DNA of 64,000 nt from Mortierella sp. BCC40632 (taxonomy: Eukaryota > Mortierellomycota > Mortierellomycetes > Mortierellales > Mortierellaceae): assembly GCA_011634665.1 (NCBI GenBank), contig WAEK01000003.1, positions 2,016,001 to 2,080,000 of the forward strand. Direction: 5' to 3'. Below, piece by piece: positions 1 through 9,726 of this stretch (position 1 is its first letter; every line of letters begins with the position of its first letter). The notes under the pieces are model-generated. The model did no database searches and had not been told where the DNA came from. It was given only the letters and a program-made list of their open reading frames with translations. Position numbers and translations under genes: made by a program.

Positions 1-1240
1 CATGAGCCAGCAGACAATGCAGAAGTAGAAAAAATAATATCCCTCTCAGCCATGAGATTTGAGTATCGGCAACACACATGCTGGCTCTCGACTTGGACAC
101 CAACACTTTCAATGGAAAAAGACTCGGTCGTGTCAATAAAGAGATTTTAGCTCGAGTTTTCGGATTCGATAGTAGTTTGTTTCTAGGTTTGTGATTCAAG
201 ATATTGTTGGAACGAAGACACTTTGTGTTGAGAAATCACTACCTCCATTCATGATTATCATTGCAATGGACATTGTATTCGTCTTGCCTTGTATAAAAAT
301 AAAAATAAACACTCGTCTAGACGAGATGATAGGAAGAACACCCCCCCCAAAGGCGTAGTAGGAATAAAGTCCATCGAACCGGAAATGGAGTGAGGCTATC
401 CGAGGAATCCATGCAAAGAGCAGTCCCAGGAAATCACGGTCAAAGACTAAATGCAGTGAGGCCGACATAAAAAAATCGCGATCGTTTAGTCATTCACTCC
501 CAAACACTAACCAGTGGAGACCATAATTCAGAGACTCACCATAGATTTTAACTAGCGGCCAAAGTTATTTTGATACAGGGTAACTGGTGGTTATGAGTCG
601 TGCCTTTCAAAGAGTAGCTCAGGTTTGCCAACTCAACCTCTCTCCATCGCATCGGCTCTGGACTCGCTCAGAGTTTGAACAGACAGGCCAATAGGTACAA
701 AGTGTAGAATAGTAAGGTTGTTTCCTCCATTGCTCTTATTGATGAAAGTTAACCTGCCTGATAACCGATCGATGACTGCCCATCAGACTTTGAGATAGAA
801 GCCCGTGGTGGAAACTGGCGGCACTTCACTGGCAAAGGCAATAGTGAGCCAGTTCTGTTTCTCTCTTCCGGCTCCATTTGGCGGAAGCTACTATTGCCAA
901 TTTGTAGACAGAATGAAGCATCGGTGAGAGAGGAAATAGGGACAGAGAAGAAAGAGATGAGGAAGAAAGTGATGAAGAAGAAAGTGATGAGGAAGAGAAT
1001 GGTGAAGAAGATTGTAAGGCTGAAGAAATTGGGCAGATATTGACACATGATCGAAAGGATTGGAAAGAGCGAACCTCACCTATTCCAGTAGAGGGGGTCA
1101 AGTAGCCCTTGATGCATCTAAGCTTGAGGTGGGAAAGACGAGATCCTGCAGTTCCTGATTTCACAATCCTTTGTTGAGTGGCAAGGGAGAGTTCAATCGG
1201 CAAATGGGCTAACAATGCACAAATGATGTTCGTGCTCACT
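1..1240 (-). pseudogene. Relic of the F-box/LRR-like gene (left copy)
   Basis: Four short blocks match, in the same order, the intact F-box gene at 10733-12943 and its 3' flank: about 8-90 with 10610-10700, 150-255 with 11738-11850, 370-460 with 12290-12365, and 1050-1190 with 12755-12900. The last block is the F-box exon with its splice donor. A translated piece on the minus strand near 370-440 keeps the pattern RFDGL, as in the intact protein. No long reading frame survives, and about 1 kb of coding sequence corresponding to 10733-11738 is absent. Seen directly: collinear similarity and loss of frame. Inferred: a dead copy left by tandem duplication. The left edge of the cassette may extend beyond the window. 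Confidence 0.6.
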
Positions 1241-2008
1241 CAAAGACCCTCTTCCTCCTCTTAGTCTTCTCCTTGCACAACAAGGGCAAGGTCCTCCTTT
1301 CCTTTTGCTATCAGAATATTGGGACCAATATACTCTAATGGCGTGGTTGCTCCTCTTGCATGAGGGCTTTCAAGTTAGGCTGCAGACATTTCTTTTTCTT
1401 TTATCAAATTCGTCTTTGTAGATCCGCTTGGGCCTCGTATGTGGTTTCCTTATTCTTTTCCCTCTCGCTCCATTCATCCTCGTTCCTGAACTGCGAGGAC
1501 TTTGTACGTTTTCATGCAATGATAGTCCTGTGCCTTATTCATGCGTGAAAAACGAGCATTGCTATAGATCATGCAACTGTGCCACGACTTTCCACGGGAA
1601 GCGAACACTCTTCATTGGACGAAGAAAGAGGACGCCCAATTACCATGGACTAGGGGTTCCAAGTATACAGACCTTTTCTGTTTTTTTTTTTCAATCTCTT
1701 CCCTTCTTATCCTCGGAGATGCAGTTCAAGCAGAACAAAAAGAAATAGGAGAGTCCTGCACGTCAGGATCCATTCATGCGTGCGGTCCACTATCCGCCAA
1801 CAACTTGAAGATTATCTCACTTAGCCTAGAGAGAGTATAAAGGCTCGACCTCTAATCCAGGAACGAGACTTTTTTTTTTTTTTTTTTTTTTTTTTCTTCA
1901 AGCTTCCACTTGCGCAACACTTCCTTTGGCTGCTCCACTTTTTCTCTTGCACAATCACTCGCTCCTTCCTTCCCCTACTTTCACTCTCACTTCCGAAAAT
2001 CCCCAAAG
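1241..2008. other. Upstream region of oxidase copy 1
   Basis: No gene is seen here. The segment carries a TATA box at 1836 and a T26 tract at 1870-1895, both upstream of the oxidase start at 2009. It is only patchily similar to the matching region of copy 2 (about 6390-6749). Confidence 0.5.
1836..1843 (+). promoter_or_regulatory. TATA box of oxidase copy 1
   Basis: TATAAAGG preceded by GAGAG, 173 bases before the chosen ATG. Copy 2 has the same GAGAG-TATA context 171 bases before its ATG, which supports both starts and suggests a conserved core promoter. Confidence 0.6.
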
Positions 2009-3583
2009 ATGTTTACATACTCGATCGAGGAACTCAAGAGTTTCAAGGGCAAGGTCGTCACTCGTGGCGACGAGAACTACCTTGGTAACGCCTACCAGTA
2101 TGCGACCACGTCTTATAAAGACCTGACTCAACCATTGTTCATTATCTACGCCGACGGCGATGAAGATGTGATCGGTGCCATCAGATATGCCAGGTCTAAT
2201 GGTGTCGCGGTCGCAATCCGTACCGGAGGCCACCAGTACACGGCCGCCTCTTCTACCAATGGCGAGAACATCCAGCTCGATCTCTCTTCCACCTACACCG
2301 ATTTTACCTGGGATGACGCTGACCATACAGTCGTGACAATCGGTGTCAGCACCTCTCTCGGTGTTATGCAAAGTAAGCTCAAGAAGAAGGGCCGCTTTGT
2401 TCCCACGGGCCAGTGCAGCTATGTCCATGTGGGTGGTCACCTCCATACGGGTGGATATGGCCAGCTCATCCGTAGCTTTGGTCTCTTTTCTGACCACGTC
2501 GTGAAAGTCCGAGTTATCATGGCCGATGGTGACATTCAGTGGGTTGACCGTAGTACCCCCGAGAAGAAGGAATTGCTGTATGCCATCCTCGGAGGAAGTC
2601 CCGGAAACTTTTGTGTTGTCACAGACGTGACTCTCAAGGTCCGACGCGATGAGGACCACAGCATGTCCCGTGGATTCCGAGTCGTGTTCCCATACACAAA
2701 GGACACCTTGCATCGCCTCTTGGATGTCCTTGTCGACCAGGACGATACAGACGAGTTTCCTGCCGATTATGATTACTGCGTAACAGTCTCAAGCGGAAGG
2801 GATGAGGAGAAGAAGCCAGCAGGCATTCTTGTCTTTGCTCAGTGGGCCAATTTGGAGGGTCCAAACCAGCCCTACGACCCAACCTTCTTCAACAAGATCC
2901 GAAAAGCTGGTGGCAAGCACCATATGTCACCTTTTGATGGCATCTTTATTGATGATGAACCTACAGCCATGTCCGAGCTATGCTCGCACTGGATTAATCC
3001 CACTTCTCGTGAATTCCAGTTGCCCTACTATAAGCGCTTGTACATGTCGAACGAGAGAGCTTCGACCCTCAAGGCGAACAATTGGAACGAGTGGATCTCC
3101 AGCCGTCTCGACGATATCATAACCCGTCGTAAAGAACTCCAGGTCTTTACCTCGTGTCAGTTCCAGTACAGCGGTGGCAAGCACTCCGTTTTCCGCACGG
3201 AAGGAACCAAGAACCTTACTTCGCTGAGTTGGCGCGACTCGACTTTTGGTTGCACTCTCGATGCCTTCTACCATGGTGAAGGCGAGCCAAAGGCTTATGC
3301 CAAGAAATGGACTGACGAGAACACCGCTGAGTGTGTAGGTCATGCGGGTGCCAAGTTCTCCGTTCAAGACCGTCGTCTCCTCTGGGGTTCCTTTGACTTG
3401 AACCTGTCAGCACATCGTGCTCAGTACTATGACCAGGAGCCAACCAAGTATGATAACCTGAGCAAACTCAAGGTCAAGGTTGATCCTGAGTTCATCTTTA
3501 CCCCCAACCTATTCTCGATCGGCCCTATCCCCAAGCGTATTCTAGGAACCACCGAGGGCGAACGTGGTCACATCGAGGAGTAA
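2009..3583 (+). CDS. FAD-binding PCMH/BBE-type oxidase, copy 1
   Basis: Intronless gene for 524 residues. It belongs to the berberine-bridge/glucooligosaccharide-oxidase class, in which an N-terminal PCMH FAD domain is followed by a substrate domain and a C-terminal BBE segment. The flavin-linking motif RTGGH places the histidyl attachment at about His75. Cys136 in GQCSYVH..GGH sits where bicovalent members attach FAD a second time. The C-terminus keeps the BBE-like YYD..P.KY...L..FK pattern. The ATG at 2009 is chosen because similarity to copy 2 begins just after it; an in-frame extension to 1910 would add 33 unrelated residues. No signal peptide is evident, which is unusual for sugar oxidases of this class and suggests a cytosolic or other intracellular enzyme. 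The substrate is unknown. It is the only clearly intact large gene of the middle cassette. Confidence 0.85.
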   Translation: MFTYSIEELKSFKGKVVTRGDENYLGNAYQYATTSYKDLTQPLFIIYADGDEDVIGAIRYARSNGVAVAIRTGGHQYTAASSTNGENIQLDLSSTYTDFTWDDADHTVVTIGVSTSLGVMQSKLKKKGRFVPTGQCSYVHVGGHLHTGGYGQLIRSFGLFSDHVVKVRVIMADGDIQWVDRSTPEKKELLYAILGGSPGNFCVVTDVTLKVRRDEDHSMSRGFRVVFPYTKDTLHRLLDVLVDQDDTDEFPADYDYCVTVSSGRDEEKKPAGILVFAQWANLEGPNQPYDPTFFNKIRKAGGKHHMSPFDGIFIDDEPTAMSELCSHWINPTSREFQLPYYKRLYMSNERASTLKANNWNEWISSRLDDIITRRKELQVFTSCQFQYSGGKHSVFRTEGTKNLTSLSWRDSTFGCTLDAFYHGEGEPKAYAKKWTDENTAECVGHAGAKFSVQDRRLLWGSFDLNLSAHRAQYYDQEPTKYDNLSKLKVKVDPEFIFTPNLFSIGPIPKRILGTTEGERGHIEE

Positions 3584-3779
3584 AAAAAGGCACCGCTTCT
3601 CTGTCAGTTCCTTCTCAGCATGACTATGTGCAGTGTTTGTGAGTAGTTAGAGCCGAAGAGAAACTCAATCCTGGTTGAAATAAATTCTTTTTAGTCCACT
3701 CCCTTCCGTTGCTCGCACTGCATGAGCTGGCTGTGAGGGAGTTCTTTTTGGAGTTAGTAATGCGAAAAGAAAAGGAAGT

Positions 3780-4225
3780 TGTCATTACTAACCCGTTAAC
3801 AAGAGAGCTGAAAGCTAGAGAAAGATAAGGAAACCACATTTGTGTAAAGATAACTGAGTGTCATATTGATGCCAAGAGGAAGGAGAAAGGTACGAGATTC
3901 ATGAGGTGCCTGTTGAAGTCAAGCTCGGCCTGATCTGTGTCTCCTCATGCTCCAAGAAACAGGAACCAATTGGGGAGGCTTGTCTTCTCCTAAAAAGAGT
4001 AGACAGGTGCAAGCGGATAGAGATGGTCATTGGGAAGGACCCTCTGACCTCAAGCACCTACTCTAGACACCTTCGGCTGAGCGTTCATCTTACTTGAACG
4101 TATTGTAATCATCATCTCGGAGAGAGTTTCTGCAAAGTGAGAACAGAGAAAGGGGGGGGGGGGGACTAGGGAGAACTACACTTACTCATCAGGACTGTCC
4201 CTTGAGTTTGATTGACTGGCTGGTT
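3780..4225. repeat. Duplicated block between oxidase and Kre9-like gene, copy 1
   Basis: This block matches 8630-9062. The core (3861-4140) is nearly identical to its partner, closer than the two oxidase coding regions are to each other. It contains the small minus-strand candidate gene at 3899-4316. Identity was judged by eye. Confidence 0.75.
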
Positions 4226-4316
4226 TCAAGAACAAGGAGAAATACTTGAGTACCTTCAACAAGTCAACACGTGTACAGGACTGCTTGAGACCGCGTTTTG
4301 AGTTAGGAAACTGCAT
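3899..4316 (-). CDS. Candidate small three-exon gene, 85 aa, function unknown
   Basis: Read on the minus strand, three exons (4316-4186, 4129-4094, 3989-3899) join in phase through two canonical introns of 56 and 104 bases. The donors are GTAAGT and GTAAGA. The acceptors are CAG and TAG, the latter preceded by CTCTTTTT. The product starts MQFPNSKRG and ends SLTSTGTS, with no signal peptide or recognised domain. Support beyond open frame comes from copy 2: the third exon differs at about one base in 91, whereas the neighbouring intron differs at about eight places in 104. In copy 2 a two-base insertion in the middle exon shifts the frame and the first exon diverges, so only this copy may be functional. 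It could also be a conserved non-coding transcript. Confidence 0.35.
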
Positions 4317-4620
4317 GATTGGATGTTGCCGCATGCTTGGAACCAAGCACAGCCATATGTAGAACTCCTGCTGTTCGTCTCATATCCTTCCTCCAGGAGT
4401 CTCTAGGCAGCCAACTAGACAACTACTCTCAATTTATTGTTTGCTCTGTATACCAACCAAATTACGATTGGATTGTCCAGCGGAACCTCGTTCTTTGTCT
4501 CGTTAAGGTTTCTCTTTCCCCTTTTCAGGGTACTTTCCTTCTATTTCGCTTTTCATCATTCCTCACCTACTTCTCGTTGACGTCTCTTTCTCGATATCAT
4601 CTCCCATCCCTCTACCTTCT

Positions 4621-5108
4621 GCTTGACCGTCTAATACTCACTTGGCCCTATCTATTCACACTTCATAATATCAGAACACAGTCCTCAACTCCTCAACTAA
4701 CAGGCACTCATTTCTGGTTTTCTCCTCTTTCATACCGCCCACTCCATTACTTTACCAACAACAGGACATGCCTTGACTGAGAGTGATAGCAGCTTGACAA
4801 TGCTCTACCTGGAATACAACACAGGGCTATGTCAGGGTCCTCGACCAGGAGATGAGTTTCCTTGTGATAGTTGAGCCACCAAAGTGTCGGCCATGGGTCA
4901 GATTCATCCTGGAGTTGACTCATTCTCGTGGACCATTCCAACCACACTGGATCTACAGCTCACACAAGGTCGGTTCCACCTCTATGACAACCGTGGGCAT
5001 GTCAGTGAGTCGTTCACCATCCTCCCACCACGGAAGCACCATTACCGTGGCAGAGAGACGGATGGCGATGTGGAAGTGTTTTACCTGGACGAGATCGCAT
5101 TAAGGTGA
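4621..5108 (+). pseudogene. Broken Kre9-like secreted protein gene (middle copy)
   Basis: This segment is closely similar to the intron and second exon of the intact gene at 9727-10426. The first exon, with start codon and signal peptide, is missing: sequence like 9690 runs straight into sequence like 9930. In the exon-2 frame (from 4765) the arginine codon CGA found at 10190 is TGA at 4872-4874, a premature stop, after which the frame stays open to 5108. Two independent lesions make it a pseudogene. The downstream part still encodes the conserved segment around HPGVDSFSWTIP. Confidence 0.8.
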
Positions 5109-5279
5109 ATGGGTAAAGGATAGACAGCTAGCAATAATAAAAAGTATCAGTGGTATCAGTGGTATCCGCGGGAGGGTCGACTCACTCCACTAGGTGAATA
5201 CCCATTAGACCAACTGTTGATGGACCAGTCCCATGGGCCAGCAGCCAATGGCTATTTGGTCGCACCTCTGTTCCGTGCC

Positions 5280-5900
5280 GCAGACAACGCAACAGACAAA
5301 CCACAGACAATGCAGATGTAGAAAATGATAGTTTTGCTCTCAGCCACGAGGTTTGAGCATTGGTTACAAACATGCTGGCTCCCGACTTGGGTGTCAACGC
5401 TTCAAGGCAGAAACGACTCGATCATGTTTACAAAGAGGCTGTAGCTTGAGTTTTCGGATTTGACAGTGGTTTGTCTCTAGATCTTTGACCCAAGAAAATA
5501 TTGGGACGATGTCTCTTTGTGTTGAGAAATCGTTAACTCCACCCATACCTTCAAGACTCATCAGAGGTAGTAGTATAGGTAGTCTATAATCCCTTTGGTA
5601 GAGTCGATGCTATCCTCCATGCAGCAGATAATTATGGTCAATTTGGGTAGTGTCAAAAACGATTATTAGGGTTTACTTAAACTAGAACTAAGGTGAGATT
5701 CCAAACATATCTGGACTAAATATAAGGATATATAGAGGGTGGTGAGTTGAGGACCCCATTCCTGAGACCCAGGTCGAACAGTAGTTCCAGGGAACACAGC
5801 AAAATGTTTATTTTGTCGGCGTGGACATATCTGAGTTGAAGGCCATGGTATACATATCTCCGACAGGGTGCACCGATAGTAAATACGTGGGAACATGAAG
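5280..5900 (-). pseudogene. Relic of the F-box/LRR-like gene (middle copy)
   Basis: Blocks at about 5280-5400, 5440-5545 and 5720-5870 match 10610-10700, 11738-11845 and 12278-12470 of the intact F-box locus, in order. Like the left relic it lacks the roughly 1 kb that encodes the C-terminal half, and the two relics share filler sequence that the intact locus lacks. No frame of useful length remains. The F-box exon could not be located in this copy. Confidence 0.6.
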
Positions 5901-6578
5901 GGGCAACTGTAGACTCATTGTGCTGGGTAGGGCCAAAGCATCAGGATAATTGGTTCTCGCTGTATCCTTCTAGAAGGAAAGCACTGATCGACATTACATG
6001 ACTCCGTTAGGCTTCAATTGCAGACGTTTCGATGTGGTGCCTTCCTAATGTCTAATCAAACCCTTTTCATGCTCCTCCCTCTTTCCTTGAGGCATCACCT
6101 GTCATTCATGCAAGGGGCTCAATGGCTATCTTGAATCCTATTTCTCGCGCGGAAGGTAGCTAAAGCTGTTGTTGTTCATGCGTCTGTAGCTCCGCCGCGG
6201 TTTTCGACGAGACTCCGCTCCTGCGCACACTACTCTCTTTGGAGGGAAGGAGGAGATTGCATCTAGCCAATACCTGACGTAGACTGCACGGCCCAAGCCC
6301 ACAGATTCTTTTTCCTTTCTTTGAGCCATTCGCACTTATTCTCACCAGTGCCACTGGAGCGCAACCAAGAGAAATAAAAATGATAAAGATAAAGAAAAGA
6401 AATCCTACACGCCAGAGCCTATTCATGCATTTAGCCATTTTCCGTAGACAATGCGGATCGTCCAGTTCGTTGCTGCCAGTGTACCGCCTAGTCCCAAGCT
6501 TGGCCAATGCTCCTTTTCGCATTTGTCGTACATGCGTAGAAGGACAAGGATCCAAACTCTGTCCAGCCGTCTAGAGAG

Positions 6579-6586
6579 TATAAAAA
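6579..6586 (+). promoter_or_regulatory. TATA box of oxidase copy 2
   Basis: TATAAAAA in the same GAGAG context as copy 1, 171 bases upstream of the ATG. Confidence 0.6.
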
Positions 6587-6710
6587 TGGCCTATTTGACA
6601 TCAAGTCCAGATGTAGAACTGTCCAGGCTCCTTGAATATCTCTATTTCCTTGGAAAACTCTATCCATTCCCGCTACATTTTTTTTCTCGAGTACTAACTC
6701 CTCATTCCTA

Positions 6711-6714
<4 letters not shown>

Positions 6715-6741
<27 letters not shown>
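6715..6741 (+). repeat. A27 homopolymer just before the oxidase ATG
   Basis: An uninterrupted run of A ending eight bases before the start codon. Copy 1 instead has a T26 run further upstream (1870-1895), so the tract is not conserved in sequence or position. Confidence 0.9.
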
Positions 6742-6749
6742 CCTCAAGC

Positions 6750-8453
6750 ATGGCTTCATTGATGCTCGCAGGTTTCAAGGGCAAAGTTGTCGCCCGCGGT
6801 GACGAGGCCTATGAAGAGAGCGTTTACCAATATGCTTTCTCTTCCTATGAAGACAAGGGTATTGTTGAGCCATTAGCCGTAATTTACGCCAACGACGACG
6901 ACGACGTTATCACCGCCATCAACTATGCCAAGAAGCAAGGTGTTGCTGTCTCAGTCCGCACTGGTGGCCATCACTACACGGCTGCCTCCTCAACCTTTGG
7001 CGAAAACATCCAGCTTGACCTCTCCACCACCTACACCGACTTTATCTGGGAGGATACCGACCACACAGTCTTGACACTCGGTATCAGTATCCCGCTCGGC
7101 AAGTTCCAGAGCAAGCTCAAGAGTAAGGGTCGCTTTATTCCCACGGGCCAGTGCAGCTACGTCCATGCGGGCGGTCACATCCAGTCAGGTGGATATGGTC
7201 AGCTCATCCGTAGCTTTGGTCTCTTTGCTGACCACGTCATGAGGGTTCGTGTCATCACGGCTGACGGACAGGCTCGCTGGTACGACCGCAGTGTTCCTGC
7301 AGACCAGCCATTCCTCTATGCCATCCTCGGAGGAAGTCCCGGAAACTTTGGTGTTGTCACAGATGCGACTCTCAAGGTTCTCCGCGATGAGGACCACAGC
7401 AAGTCCCGTGGATTCCGATCCCTGTTCCCATACTCGAAGGACACCTTGCATCGCCTTTTGGATGTCATGGTTGACCAGGACGATACTGATGATTTCCCTG
7501 CCGATTACGATTACTGTATCACACTCATGGGTGGAAGGAAGGCCGAAAACAAGCCCGCGGCTATTGTGGTCTTTGCTCAGTGGGCCAATTTGGAGGGTCC
7601 AAACCAAGCCTACGACCCTGCCTTCTTCAACAAGATCCGAGATGCTGGTGGTAAGAACAAGATGTCACCATTCGATGGAATTTTGATTGATGACGAGCCT
7701 ACTCCTATGTCCGAGCTGTGCTCGCACTGGCTCTTCCCTATCTCTCGTGAGTTCCAGCTGCCTTACTATAAGCGCACTTACATGTCGAACGCGAGAAGCT
7801 CGACCCTCAAATCGAACAAGTGGGTAGACTGGGTCACAGCCCGTGTTGACGAAATTGAGAGCAAGCACGAGTTGATCCAGAACTTTATCTCTGCCCAGTT
7901 CCAGTACTGTGGTGGTAGCCGCTCTACCTACCGCGTGGAAGGAGCCAAGAACCTTACCTCGCTCAGCTGGCGTGACTCCACCTTTGGCTGCACTCTCGAT
8001 GTCTTTTACAAGGATGAGCTCGTACCAAAGACTCATGCCAAGGCGTGGGCTGAGAAGAACACTGCTGATGGTGTGGGTCACCCAGGTGCCAAGTTCTCCG
8101 TTCAAGACCGCCGTCTCCTCTGGGGTTCCTTTGACTTGGACCTGCCAGCACATCGTGCTCAGTACTATGACCAGGAGCCAACCAAGTATGATACTCTGAG
8201 CAAGTTCAAGGCCAAGATTGATCCAGACTTCATCTTTACCCCCAACTCGTTCTCGATCGGTCCTCTCCCCAAGCGAGTCCAACAGGCAACGGCCGAACAT
8301 CACCATATCAAGAATTTGTTCTCAGCTACCATCAAACACATCGGCGATCAGTTGGCAGTCGCCAAGGGCCGTTTGCGCGAGCGGGAGGAAAAAAAAAAAA
8401 AAAAAAAAGGGAGTGGGCCTTTTTTCTCTCCCCAGTTCCTTCGCAGTGTGTAA
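6750..8453 (+). CDS. FAD-binding PCMH/BBE-type oxidase, copy 2
   Basis: Intronless paralogue of the oxidase at 2009, predicted at 567 residues. His74 in RTGGHHY and Cys135 in GQCSYVH are the expected flavin attachment residues. The body is collinear with copy 1 up to the BBE end around FSIGPLPKR. After that it runs about 39 residues longer before an A20 run (8389-8408) read as lysines, and then through sequence equivalent to the 3' untranslated region of copy 1. Copy 1 stops at GAG-TAA-A; here the matching site reads GAG-GAA-A, so the ancestral stop seems lost. The true C-terminus depends on the exact homopolymer length. Without a signal peptide the enzyme is probably intracellular. It lies upstream of an intact Kre9-like gene. 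The substrate is unknown. Confidence 0.82.
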   Translation: MASLMLAGFKGKVVARGDEAYEESVYQYAFSSYEDKGIVEPLAVIYANDDDDVITAINYAKKQGVAVSVRTGGHHYTAASSTFGENIQLDLSTTYTDFIWEDTDHTVLTLGISIPLGKFQSKLKSKGRFIPTGQCSYVHAGGHIQSGGYGQLIRSFGLFADHVMRVRVITADGQARWYDRSVPADQPFLYAILGGSPGNFGVVTDATLKVLRDEDHSKSRGFRSLFPYSKDTLHRLLDVMVDQDDTDDFPADYDYCITLMGGRKAENKPAAIVVFAQWANLEGPNQAYDPAFFNKIRDAGGKNKMSPFDGILIDDEPTPMSELCSHWLFPISREFQLPYYKRTYMSNARSSTLKSNKWVDWVTARVDEIESKHELIQNFISAQFQYCGGSRSTYRVEGAKNLTSLSWRDSTFGCTLDVFYKDELVPKTHAKAWAEKNTADGVGHPGAKFSVQDRRLLWGSFDLDLPAHRAQYYDQEPTKYDTLSKFKAKIDPDFIFTPNSFSIGPLPKRVQQATAEHHHIKNLFSATIKHIGDQLAVAKGRLREREEKKKKKKGSGPFFSPQFLRSV

Positions 8454-8629
8454 ATATGTTGTTTCTGCTAGTCATCATATAAGACAAAAAAAACCCAAAT
8501 CTGGTCGAAATAAATCCCTATCGAGTCTTTGAACTGATTGCGAGTTTTTTTGAGTGAGCAATGCGGAAAGAAAAAAAGTGTCTGTCTTTATTGACCATTG
8601 ATATCCGATAAAAAAACACTAACCCGCTA

Positions 8630-9062
8630 GTCTTGAGAACTGACTACTAGAAAAAAAGATAAAGAAATCACATTAGTAAATGACTAACAGGATTCATATT
8701 GACGCCAAGAGGAAGGAGAAAGGTACGAGATTCATGAGGTGCCTGTTGAAGTCAAGCTCGGCCTGATCTGTGTCTCCTCATGCTCCAAGAAACAGGAACC
8801 AATTGAGGAGGCTTGTCTTCTCCTAAAAAGAGTAGACAGGTGCAAGCGGATAGAGAGGGTCGTTGGGAAGAACCCTCTAGCCTCAAGCACCTTGCTCTGG
8901 ACACCTTCGGCTGAGCGTTCATCTTACTTGAACGTATTGTAATCATCATCTCGGAGAGAGAGTTTCTGCAAAGTGAGAACAGAGAGAGGGGAAGGGGAGG
9001 AGGGCCAGGAGAACTACACTTACTCATCAGGGCTATCGCTTGAGATTGATTGACTGGCTGAT
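8630..9062. repeat. Duplicated block between oxidase and Kre9-like gene, copy 2
   Basis: Partner of 3780-4225. The small minus-strand gene of copy 1 is frameshifted here: the middle exon has two extra bases (an additional GA in the plus-strand GAGAGAG run near 8955). The alternative joined frame ends early in basic, low-complexity sequence. It is treated as a decayed or non-coding copy. Confidence 0.7.
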
Positions 9063-9726
9063 GTCAAGAAGAAGAGTAGAAGGATGAATGCATGAGGCAC
9101 ATGAGAGGGAGGATGATCCAAGAAGCAAAAGTAGATGCAAGCTTCACGTACACACTCGACTTTGTTTTCTACGTTCAACTGACTGGGACGGCTTGAGATC
9201 TTCTGGACCCTGAATATTCGCAGCAGGACCAAGTTTCATGTTTGGAGATCGAGCCGGGGGGGAGAGGATCTACGTTTGGAAACCATGCGGTCGAGTGAAG
9301 TCGGTTAGGCCAACCAGGTACCTGAGAGATGCAATGAGAGAGGCGACAGCTTGATACCTTGACCAAGCACAGCCATGGGTTTCCGACTCTACCTCCGCGG
9401 ATCTTTAGGCGGGCAACCATTGTGCATCTGCGCCTCGTTTGCTGCAACATTTTATCGTTTGCCTTGTATTTCAACCAAAGTATCGCCCCAATTGTCCAAT
9501 GAAGCTTCGTCCCCTTGTCCCGCCAAGGTTTCTCATTCCTTTGCCAGCCTGATTTCTTCCTTCTCCACTTTTCTTTTTTCCTTGTCCTCTTTCCACTGTT
9601 GTCTCTTTCAAATTCTCTCCAACTCCTTCCTCTCCCTCCACTCACCCATTTGCCCATTCGAAATCCCTTAGCGATTGTATTGACCCTTTCGTTATCTCGA
9701 CACCATCTCCACTCCATCTCCACAAC

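Larger units (their letters stand above)
5901..6749. other. Upstream region of oxidase copy 2
   Basis: No gene is supported here. It holds the TATA box at 6579 and an A27 tract at 6715-6741 that ends eight bases before the oxidase ATG. Confidence 0.5.

Noticed and set aside
1910..2008. 33-residue N-terminal extension of oxidase copy 1
   Set aside because: Not present in copy 2, lies in the pyrimidine-rich leader, and similarity begins only after the ATG at 2009.
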